Assembly: GCA_050261495.1 (NCBI GenBank)
Contig: JBLNDI010000030.1
Location: forward strand, 1 to 16,265
Direction: 5' to 3'
Length of the DNA stretch: 16,265 nt
From: JBMNKL01 sp050261495
GTDB lineage: Bacteria > Bacillota > Clostridia > Acetivibrionales > DTU013
How positions within the stretch are numbered: position 1 is the first letter of the stretch; the number at the start of each line of letters is the position of its first letter. Under the pieces are notes generated by a model, which searched no databases, was not told where the DNA came from, and saw nothing but the letters and a program-made list of their open reading frames with translations. Positions 6,891 through 13,192 of this stretch are shown here, one piece after another. The position numbers and the translations under genes were made by a program.

Positions 6891-8613
6891 TAAATTCCCC
6901 CCTTTCATACGGAATCAATATTTCAACCATTGCGCCGGACGGATCGCAATTGCCGATTTTCAGCAATCCATCCATTTTATACAGCAAGCGCAGCGTCTTC
7001 TTTATATTTAATATGCCGATCTTTTTCCCATCTTCACTACCGTTTTCGTCCGGCTCATTTATTATTTTCATTACATCGTCCGGAAACCCGTCGCCGTTAT
7101 CTTCAATGACCAGGCGGACATATGTTTCGTCCCTGACAATATAATCCTCCGCTTTTATAAAAACAGACAGTATTTTGCCGGAAGTCAGGGCATGTTTAAA
7201 CGAATTTTCAACAAATGTCTGGATAAGAAACTGCGGCAGCAAGCATTCCTCGATTTCCTTCTTTACCTCGATTAAATGAATTATATTATTGGGGTACTTG
7301 ATTTCCTGCATACCTATATAGTTTTTAACATGCTCAATTTCCTCCCTTAACGGCACTTTGTGAAGTCCGCCCCGAAACACGTATCTTAGGTGCCTGGATA
7401 AAAACTCTATCAACTGGCGTATTTCCTTATTTTTATCCTGGTATGTCAAGCTTGAAATCGTAGTAATTGCATTTAAGAAGAAATGCGGCTTTATTTGCAT
7501 CTGCAGGTATTTAAGCTCGGCTTTCTGGCGCTCGATTTTTTCTTCATAGGATTTTATTTTGAGCGCTTTTATTTCCCTGATCATGGAGTTGAAGGAATTA
7601 TTAAGAGTTATAAATTCCATGGGCGCTTTATTCAAAGGAACATTGTAATCCCAGTTCCCTTTTTCCACTTCCCTTGTCGCAACAACGAGCGCTTGCACCG
7701 GCTTAATGATTTCACGGAACAAATAGAGTATGACAACGGGAATAATAATCACCGCAAGTATTCCCATAAATATGATAATCCATTGAATCAGCTCCAGCCC
7801 GTAAAATACGCTTTTTCTTTCAATAATGCATGAAAGCTTTCCGCCTGTATGGGGAAATTCCCTGGAAACAATAAAATACTTATCTTTATAATTCTTGTAT
7901 ATGTTTTCCTCATTCGGAATTGCATCAATTGTCTCGTTGAAATGTGAAGCTCCTAAAAATGCAATAATTTTTCCGTCTTTATCGGTCAAAGCATAATTTG
8001 CCCCTTCAAGGGGATCATTATTTATAAAAGCTAATAATGTATCGTTTTTTATTATAACCCCTACAATGCAGTTATATGTTTTATTGCATCTTACCAGGTA
8101 ATTGCGCTCCTTGATTCTTACAATATCCCATTGCTTTATGGCCTGACTGTTTTCAAGCATGCTGCTTGAATTGATGTAATTCCATAGCTCCATTTTTTCA
8201 TTTGAAACGATTCTATTGCTGAACTGCGCAAGCGACAGCCCGTCCTCCGGCAGCAACACAAACAGCCCGTCCTCGACGTTGCTTGTCAATACTTTCGTCG
8301 ATATGGTATCCCTTATTTGAACCGCGGATAGATATTTATCCAACTCACTCATGCCGGGGTATTTTGCAATACTGTCCAAATACGCTACGGATATTTCATT
8401 TAAATCTTTTAAAGAACTGTCGAGATTATTCCGGATGTTATTCATATATATTGCCAACTGGCTTTGGGAAGCGTTTATCATATTGCTCGCAACGACATTT
8501 AAAGAATAGATGTTGCTCAGAATTAAGACATTCAGAAGTATAACCACAATAAGAATCAGGCTTACGGTTATCTTGTACACTAATGAACGTCTAATCCTTT
8601 CAATTTTATTCAT
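6868..8613 (-). CDS. Membrane sensor histidine kinase (YesM-like, HisKA_7 type)
   Basis: A 581-residue sensor with two membrane spans (about 13-36 and 277-298) that enclose an extracytoplasmic domain of about 240 residues. A HAMP linker (about 300-350) and a coiled segment (KSYEEKIERQKAELKYLQMQ) follow. The phosphoacceptor is His377 in QIKPHFFLNAITTISSL, the PF06580-type box. The ATPase domain has the N box (FVENSFKHAL, Asn470), DNGDGF (505-510) and KKIGILNIKKTL (530-540). This is the sugar-responsive YesM class, which senses outside the membrane and phosphorylates the YesN partner encoded next. The ATG at 8613 has only a modest GGTGA ribosome binding site, but it sits about 25 bases from a consensus promoter, so translation starts close to the 5' end. 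The signal is unknown. Confidence 0.95.
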   Translation of the reverse strand: MNKIERIRRSLVYKITVSLILIVVILLNVLILSNIYSLNVVASNMINASQSQLAIYMNNIRNNLDSSLKDLNEISVAYLDSIAKYPGMSELDKYLSAVQIRDTISTKVLTSNVEDGLFVLLPEDGLSLAQFSNRIVSNEKMELWNYINSSSMLENSQAIKQWDIVRIKERNYLVRCNKTYNCIVGVIIKNDTLLAFINNDPLEGANYALTDKDGKIIAFLGASHFNETIDAIPNEENIYKNYKDKYFIVSREFPHTGGKLSCIIERKSVFYGLELIQWIIIFMGILAVIIIPVVILYLFREIIKPVQALVVATREVEKGNWDYNVPLNKAPMEFITLNNSFNSMIREIKALKIKSYEEKIERQKAELKYLQMQIKPHFFLNAITTISSLTYQDKNKEIRQLIEFLSRHLRYVFRGGLHKVPLREEIEHVKNYIGMQEIKYPNNIIHLIEVKKEIEECLLPQFLIQTFVENSFKHALTSGKILSVFIKAEDYIVRDETYVRLVIEDNGDGFPDDVMKIINEPDENGSEDGKKIGILNIKKTLRLLYKMDGLLKIGNCDPSGAMVEILIPYERGEFNAQPPRG

Positions 8614-8641
8614 ATTATCACCAAAAGCATTATCTACGTTT

Positions 8642-8670
8642 ATTATATTTCCATATAGATATTATGTCAA
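8642..8670 (-). promoter_or_regulatory. Consensus sigma-A promoter for the sensor-kinase/response-regulator operon
   Basis: On the minus strand TTGACA (complement at 8665-8670), exactly 17 bp, then TATAAT (complement at 8642-8647): a 12/12 match to consensus. A second TTGACATA lies 15 bp farther upstream (complement at 8678-8685). The inferred transcript has a leader of roughly 20-25 bases before the ATG at 8613. Confidence 0.8.
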
Positions 8671-8716
8671 TCATTCGTATGTCAACCGCTTGTTATAACT
8701 GGATGCCTATCCTTTA

Positions 8717-8745
8717 TTGACACCAAATATAAATTATGCTAGCGT
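8717..8745 (+). promoter_or_regulatory. Candidate promoter for the LacI-family gene
   Basis: TTGACA at 8717-8722, a 17-bp spacer, then TAGCGT at 8740-8745, a 3/6 match to the -10 consensus. It lies 36 bases before the LacI ATG and is divergent from the sensor-kinase promoter. The -10 overlaps GCTAGC inside an imperfect dyad, which could be an autoregulatory site, though this is weak. Confidence 0.45.
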
Positions 8746-8781
8746 ATTAATATCAAGTAATGGATTGGGGAGTTTTTATCA

Positions 8782-9759
8782 ATGAGTACCTTGAAGGATG
8801 TGGCCGAGAGGTGCGGCGTTACGGTTACCACCGTATCAAGAATGCTTAATGGCCGCGGGTATGTCAGCGAGAAAACAAAAAAGAAAATACAGCAAGTCAT
8901 GAAAGAGCTTAATTACCAGCCTAACGCGTTCGCAAGGGCGCTATCGTTGAAAAAAAGCAATTTTATCGGCTTGATTGTCCCATCCGCCAGCAACATGTAT
9001 TTTTGCAAGGTCATTGACGCCATAGAGCATCATGTTTCAAAAAACGGCTACAAGCTGCTGCTTTGCAATTCCAATCTCGAGCCTAAAAAAGAAATTGAGT
9101 ATTTTGATATGTTAAGCGCTAACAAGGTCGCCGGCGTAATTATAGCAAGCCGCACGCAGGATATCGACAAGAATATTGCCATAGACGCTCCCGTTATTTC
9201 CATTGACCGCGTAATCTCGCCCCGCATTCCGTCTATCTGCTCCGATAACTACCAGGGCGGGGTTTTAGCGGCTGAACATCTTATTGCCAAGGGGTGCAAA
9301 AAACTTGCACACATCAGCGGAAGCACCAATCTGAACATGGATGCAAACAAGCGCTATTTCGGCTTTAAAGAGGTATGCGACAAAAGAGGCATTCCCCATA
9401 TTGTCATAGATGCAACCGAAGAGCAATTTCTTTCAATGCGATACGAAAATATAATAAACATGCTGTTTGACAATTACCCGGACGTCGACGGCGTTTTTAC
9501 GTCAAATGATATTATTGCGGCCCAGGTGATAACCGCCTGCCAAAAACGCGGTATAAAGGTACCCGGGCAAATCAAGGTCGTCGGTTACGACGATATTGAT
9601 CTATGCGCAATATTCAATCCGGCAATTACGACAATCCGTCAGTCGATTGATGAAATATGCCGGTATGCCGTTGAAAGCATAATTTTCAGATCCGAAAACA
9701 AAATAATACCTACAAGTATAGTCTTTCCCGTTACTCTTATTGAAAGGGAGTCCGCGTGA
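8782..9759 (+). CDS. LacI/GalR-family transcriptional repressor
   Basis: A 325-residue regulator. The N-terminal DNA-binding domain (1-55) reads MSTLKDVAERCGVTVTTVSRMLNGRGYVSEKTKKKI, with the hinge helix YQPNAFARALSLKKS. The periplasmic-binding-protein-like effector domain follows (about 60-325): IGLIVPSASNMYFCKVIDAIE, VISIDRVISPRIPSICSDNYQGGVLAAEHLI, GVFTSNDIIAAQVI, then the end signature KVVGYDDIDLCAIFNPAITTIRQ. Length and domain order are normal. GGGGAG stands about ten bases before the ATG. It is the only complete plus-strand gene, convergent with the second sugar importer and divergent from the YesM/YesN pair. A sugar or sugar phosphate is the likely effector. The AGCGCT-centred palindrome at 15891-15912 is a candidate operator (inference). 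Confidence 0.95.
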   Translation: MSTLKDVAERCGVTVTTVSRMLNGRGYVSEKTKKKIQQVMKELNYQPNAFARALSLKKSNFIGLIVPSASNMYFCKVIDAIEHHVSKNGYKLLLCNSNLEPKKEIEYFDMLSANKVAGVIIASRTQDIDKNIAIDAPVISIDRVISPRIPSICSDNYQGGVLAAEHLIAKGCKKLAHISGSTNLNMDANKRYFGFKEVCDKRGIPHIVIDATEEQFLSMRYENIINMLFDNYPDVDGVFTSNDIIAAQVITACQKRGIKVPGQIKVVGYDDIDLCAIFNPAITTIRQSIDEICRYAVESIIFRSENKIIPTSIVFPVTLIERESA

Positions 9760-9789
9760 TTCCCGGGAACTGAATATCCTTTGCTCCGT

Positions 9790-9834
9790 TTTTGTTTTGC
9801 CTGGCTTTGCTTTGCTTAACTTTGCTTTACTTAA
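9790..9834. repeat. Degenerate pentanucleotide repeat, about nine units
   Basis: Between the convergent LacI and permease genes the plus strand reads as nine consecutive five-base units: TTTTG twice, CCTGG, CTTTG twice, CTTAA, CTTTG, CTTTA, CTTAA. It covers the last codons and stop of the permease (9827). No hairpin able to terminate either gene is visible. The 10-bp palindrome TTCCCGGGAA at 9760-9769, directly after the LacI stop, has no loop of its own. Confidence 0.5.
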
Positions 9835-10651
9835 TTGCACCTTGTACGACGCCCTTTACTATTTGTTTCTGGCAAAATACAAATACTATAATTACAGGCA
9901 ATATTGTCAATACAATGCCGGCCATCAGCGGCGCGTAATCCACGCTGTAGGTCTGGAAAAAGCTGTATGTCGACAACGGCAGCGTACGCTGCACCGGGGA
10001 GAGGAGAACAAGGCTTGGAAGAAGATAATCATTCCAAATCCAGAGCACGTCGAGAATGGTTACTGTCAATATAACCGGCAGCAACAATGGAACCACTATT
10101 ATAAAGAATGTTTGCAGTTTGCCGGCTCCGTCAATAAAAGCTGCCTCTTCCATTTCCAGCGGTATATTTTTGATAAACCCGTGAAATATAAAAACGGCAA
10201 AAGCCTGACCAAAGCCCAGATACATAAAAATCAATATCCACTTGTTGTTCAAAAGCTGCATATTCCCGTAAATACTTACCAGCGGTATCATTACGGCCTG
10301 GAAAGGAACAATCATGGACGCCACCAATATTGCAAATATAATTCTATTGATATTCCATTTGTTTCTGACAAGAAAATAGGCCGCCATCGAAGCGGTAAGA
10401 ATAATTAATACAACGCTCACGGCCGTGATGATTATACTGTTTGCAATGGCATTTGGAAAATTCATGCGGTTAAACGCATTTGCATAATTAGTGAAATTTA
10501 TCTCCTCGGGCAGTGAAAAGGGGGCTTCAACAAACCTCTGGGTTGATTTGAACGAATTATTGACCATCAGGAAGAACGGCGTAATAAAAATACACAGCAG
10601 AATATAAACAAAAACATACTTTATACAGATACCAAACTTATTTGCTATCAT
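9827..10651 (-). CDS. Carbohydrate ABC importer permease, MalG type (CUT1 family)
   Basis: A 274-residue membrane protein with about six spans, the first being IKYVFVYILLCIFITPFFLMVNNSFK. The MalG-type signature SMIVPFQAVMIPLVSIYGNM precedes the EAA loop IPLEMEEAAFIDGAGKLQTFFIIVVPLLLP. The tail FCQKQIVKGVVQGAIK is the usual MalG ending. The ATG at 10651 overlaps the TGA of the MalF-type gene as ATGA, a four-base overlap indicating translational coupling, and GAGGTGGA lies just before it. It forms the channel with the preceding permease and is the last gene of the operon. As in the other importer, no ATPase gene follows. The substrate is not evident. Confidence 0.95.
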   Translation of the reverse strand: MIANKFGICIKYVFVYILLCIFITPFFLMVNNSFKSTQRFVEAPFSLPEEINFTNYANAFNRMNFPNAIANSIIITAVSVVLIILTASMAAYFLVRNKWNINRIIFAILVASMIVPFQAVMIPLVSIYGNMQLLNNKWILIFMYLGFGQAFAVFIFHGFIKNIPLEMEEAAFIDGAGKLQTFFIIVVPLLLPVILTVTILDVLWIWNDYLLPSLVLLSPVQRTLPLSTYSFFQTYSVDYAPLMAGIVLTILPVIIVFVFCQKQIVKGVVQGAIK

Positions 10652-11529
10652 GCTTCCACCTCGAACTTTTTTGTCAGCAGCACTTGGGATACCGTTGCGA
10701 TGGCGACTACAATGAATAATAGTATTGCTTCGGCCTGCCCCGCGGCATATTGGTTTGCCTGGAAGGCTTTTTGATATATATGCATCGACGCCAGTCGCGT
10801 CGAGCCGTACGGAGCCCCGTTTGTAAGCGCGAGGTTCAGGTCATACGCCATAAAGCCCCGCGAAACAGTAATAAAAAAGCAAATAATGAATGAAGGAACC
10901 ATCGACGGTATCGTCACGCTGAACAGCTTCCTTATCCCCACCGCGCCGTCTATTTCGGCTGCTTCAAGGATATCGCTTGATATTCCGACGAACCCGGCAA
11001 TATATATCATCATAAGGTATCCGGCATATTGCCATACTGTTACAATTATCATTGCAACAACCGCTTTTTGGGGGTGAGTCAGGAGCGATGTCATCAGCGG
11101 CTCAAATTCCAAAACGTTTCCAATGTATGTTACCACATTGGCAAATATGAATTTCCATATGTAACCAAGTATAACGCCCCCGATCAAATTAGGGGTGAAA
11201 AACCCCCCTCGCAGCAAATTTTGCGCTTTTATGCCGCTGGTTAGCATGTATGCCAATATAAAAGCTATTAGATTGCAAAAAATAGTTGAATAAAACACGT
11301 AGCCCAATGTTTTAACAAATTGGCCGAGAAATTCCGCATCCGAAAATGTTGCGGCAAAATTGGCAATGCCTACAAAATCTTTTGTTCCTTTTATGGGGTT
11401 GTAATTAGTAAATGTCAAGCCGACACCATATAAAAAAGGTATCAGCAGGACGCAAGCGAATGCAATAAGCGACGGTCCCATGAATACCGCAAAGTATCCC
11501 ACCCTTTGAGCTTTTTTCCTGGCGTTCAT
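10648..11529 (-). CDS. Carbohydrate ABC importer permease, MalF type (CUT1 family)
   Basis: A 293-residue permease. It opens with a lysine-rich cytoplasmic start and the first span VFMGPSLIAFACVLLIPFLYGV, followed by the MalF-type GLTFTNYNPI and FVGIANF motifs. The EAA loop is SSDILEAAEIDGAVGIRKLFSVTIPSMVPS. The end reads LLFIVVAIATVSQVLLTKKFEVEA. I place the start at the ATG 11527-11529 because GGGGGAG is five bases upstream; the adjacent ATG (11530-11532) is only two bases from it, and the frame is open to 11547. The gene follows the binding-protein gene after a 101-base gap that holds a strong stem-loop. Confidence 0.94.
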   Translation of the reverse strand: MNARKKAQRVGYFAVFMGPSLIAFACVLLIPFLYGVGLTFTNYNPIKGTKDFVGIANFAATFSDAEFLGQFVKTLGYVFYSTIFCNLIAFILAYMLTSGIKAQNLLRGGFFTPNLIGGVILGYIWKFIFANVVTYIGNVLEFEPLMTSLLTHPQKAVVAMIIVTVWQYAGYLMMIYIAGFVGISSDILEAAEIDGAVGIRKLFSVTIPSMVPSFIICFFITVSRGFMAYDLNLALTNGAPYGSTRLASMHIYQKAFQANQYAAGQAEAILLFIVVAIATVSQVLLTKKFEVEA

Positions 11530-11561
11530 CATATCTCCCCCATGCATTCCGCAGATTTACA

Positions 11562-11597
11562 GGCAGATAACGGCTATGTTTCAAGCCGTTACCTGCC
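11562..11597 (-). promoter_or_regulatory. Intercistronic stem-loop after the second binding-protein gene
   Basis: GGCAGATAACGGCT (11562-11575) and AGCCGTTACCTGCC (11584-11597) form a 14-bp stem with an eight-base loop. The only non-Watson-Crick position (11567/11592) becomes a G-U pair in the minus-strand RNA. It sits between the binding-protein stop (11631) and the permease start (11529) and has no U-tract after it. It probably stabilises the upstream mRNA or limits read-through (inference). Confidence 0.7.
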
Positions 11598-11630
11598 CGG
11601 CATCATATCGGTTCTTTTTTCCTTAGCGCT

Positions 11631-13019
11631 TTAGTCCACGTTTTTCCAATAGTCGTTAATTCCTTGCGCCAATTCCTGCCTGTCTATTGCCCCGGAGATA
11701 TACTTCAGCATTAAATTGCCTGTCTGGGTCCAGGCATCGCCCGATATGTACGAGAAGCATCCGAGGTTTATTGTCTTTCCTTTCTTTGCATATTCGGCTA
11801 TGGAAGAAGTCATTGAATTATATTGAATATCTGTCCTGACATTCTTGTACGGCATGAAGAATCCGGCGTCAAGGAAGAACTGCTGGCCTACCGGGTCCGT
11901 AAGCATCCATCCCAAGGCGTCCACTGCCGCTTTTGTCTGCTCCGGCGTGTTTTGGGACTTGTCAATAGCCATAAATTTCGGCAATACCATTACAACCTCG
12001 GTGTTGCCGTAATCATCCGGATTGTTGCTCCACGGCACAGGGATGAAACCATATTCCTGGTCAACGTTTTCAAGCGTGCCCATAACGGTCCATGCCCAGT
12101 CGCCCATGAAAAATGTCGCGCTTTTTCCTTCTCCGAACGCCTGGACATCCTTATTATAGTCCGCCACCAGCGGATCGGCCTTGTTATAATTGTGCTTTAC
12201 AAGCAAATCAAGAGTATCCATGTAACCCTGGAATATCGGGCTGTCTTCTATTTTTATCGTTCCTTCTTTCAGTTTGTCGATAAACCCGGTGCCGTCGGTT
12301 GTCTTCGGCCCTTGTACGGCATAGACGAGAGTAAGATAATGTCCGCCCATCGACCAGTTCGCTCCATGCAGCAAGGTTCCGGGCACGCCTGCGGCTTCCG
12401 CTTTTTCAAGGAATGCTTTTAAAGCATCTCTTGTATTTATTGTTGACGGATCGAATGTTCCTCCGTATATCTTGTCAACAACTTTTTTATTGTACAGCAA
12501 GCCATAACCCTGAACGCTCCACGGCGCGCCGAGGATTTTTCCGTCAAATGTGCCGCCCTCAACCGCCCCGTCGCTTGCATGGCTCAGCCACGGCGCATTC
12601 TCCAATGTCATTTCGAATAGCCTGTCCTTGTACTCAATGACGTTGGCAGGGTCAATATTCATAATTGTAGGCCCGTTCCCCGATGCAAACAGTGATTGCA
12701 GTTTTTCCTGCTGTCCTTCTCCGATGCCGGTCGGAATCAATTCAATTGTAACATTCGGGATAAGCTCGTTATATTTTGCAAACATCTTCTCAAACATTGT
12801 GTTAACTTCGGCAGAAGTGTTGAAAAACGTGATTTTGACAGGTTTTTCGGTTTTTTCCGTACCGCCGGCCGGCTGGGTATCCGCGACGGTTTTTTCAGCT
12901 GTTTCGGAACCGGCTGCCGCGCCTGAACCAGGGCTTGATGTGTCCGTCGTTTGTCCGCATGATGCCAGAAGCATGCTAATCATGGCAAGAAGAACAATCC
13001 ACAATAGCGCTCGTTTCAT
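11631..13019 (-). CDS. Extracellular sugar-binding lipoprotein of the second ABC importer
   Basis: A 462-residue solute-binding protein of family 1. The signal peptide MKRALLWIVLLAMISMLLASC has a lipobox ending at Cys21, followed by a Thr/Ser/Gly/Ala-rich linker to about residue 60. The mature fold begins VKITFFNTSAEVNTMFEKMFAKYNELIPNVTIELIP, the usual first strand and helix. Family-typical segments follow: GTLLHGANWSMGGHYL, FMGDWAWTVMGTLEN and DALGWMLTDPVGQQFFLDAG. The start is supported by TAGGAGGA eight to nine bases upstream. It leads the operon with the MalF and MalG permeases and has its own promoter. Its neighbour, a GH13_18 phosphorylase, suggests an alpha-glucoside ligand, but this is inference from context only. 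Confidence 0.94.
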   Translation of the reverse strand: MKRALLWIVLLAMISMLLASCGQTTDTSSPGSGAAAGSETAEKTVADTQPAGGTEKTEKPVKITFFNTSAEVNTMFEKMFAKYNELIPNVTIELIPTGIGEGQQEKLQSLFASGNGPTIMNIDPANVIEYKDRLFEMTLENAPWLSHASDGAVEGGTFDGKILGAPWSVQGYGLLYNKKVVDKIYGGTFDPSTINTRDALKAFLEKAEAAGVPGTLLHGANWSMGGHYLTLVYAVQGPKTTDGTGFIDKLKEGTIKIEDSPIFQGYMDTLDLLVKHNYNKADPLVADYNKDVQAFGEGKSATFFMGDWAWTVMGTLENVDQEYGFIPVPWSNNPDDYGNTEVVMVLPKFMAIDKSQNTPEQTKAAVDALGWMLTDPVGQQFFLDAGFFMPYKNVRTDIQYNSMTSSIAEYAKKGKTINLGCFSYISGDAWTQTGNLMLKYISGAIDRQELAQGINDYWKNVD

Positions 13020-13044
13020 ATTTATCCTCCTATTATTTTTAAAT

Positions 13045-13083
13045 TTGTGCTGATATTGGATTAATATAAAATGTATAGCACAA
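13045..13083 (-). promoter_or_regulatory. Dyad in the leader of the second importer operon
   Basis: TTGTGCT (13045-13051) and AGCACAA (13077-13083) are perfect inverted 7-mers separated by 25 bases. The distal arm overlaps the inferred transcription start and the other lies about 26 bases before the ATG. They could be two half-sites for a DNA-binding dimer, or the base of a leader hairpin. Confidence 0.35.
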
Positions 13084-13087
13084 TTTG

Positions 13088-13116
13088 ATAATACTTTAAT
13101 TTAAAATGAATGTCAA
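13088..13116 (-). promoter_or_regulatory. Strong sigma-A promoter for the second importer operon
   Basis: On the minus strand TTGACA (complement at 13111-13116), 17 bp, then TATTAT (complement at 13088-13093): 11/12 match. It gives a leader of about 60 bases. It separates this operon from the kinase/phosphorylase operon upstream, although read-through is possible because no clear terminator stands between 13193 and 13116. Confidence 0.75.
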
Positions 13117-13127
13117 GCATTTGACAT
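13110..13127. promoter_or_regulatory. Inverted repeat overlapping the -35 of the second importer promoter
   Basis: ATGTCAA, GCAT, TTGACAT: seven-base arms and a four-base spacer, with one arm forming the -35 box. It could be an operator, or just two back-to-back -35-like hexamers; the plus-strand TTGACA has no good -10 at 17 bp (TGTACT). Confidence 0.35.
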
Positions 13128-13192
13128 ATCTTCTTTGCTAACATGTACTAATCAGTATCCATAATGCTGTTTACTGCTAGTGTTTGACCATG

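Noticed and set aside
9740..10408. Plus-strand 222-codon open frame opposite the MalG-type permease
   Set aside because: The tyrosine-, histidine- and glutamine-rich translation is an antisense artefact of a membrane-protein gene, and the frame overlaps the LacI stop region without its own ribosome binding site.
11823..12422. Plus-strand 199-codon open frame opposite the second binding-protein gene
   Set aside because: It has no ribosome binding site and no motif; the opposite strand encodes a complete family-1 binding protein.
13006..13011. AGCGCT in the first codons of the second binding-protein gene, and another at 11625-11630
   Set aside because: Flanking bases are not symmetric beyond a few positions, and the first is explained by Arg-Ala-Leu codons of the signal peptide, so I do not call them operators.
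13121..13149. Plus-strand TTGACA upstream of nothing obvious
   Set aside because: The hexamer 17 bp downstream (TGTACT) is a poor -10, and the plus strand beyond it carries no gene.
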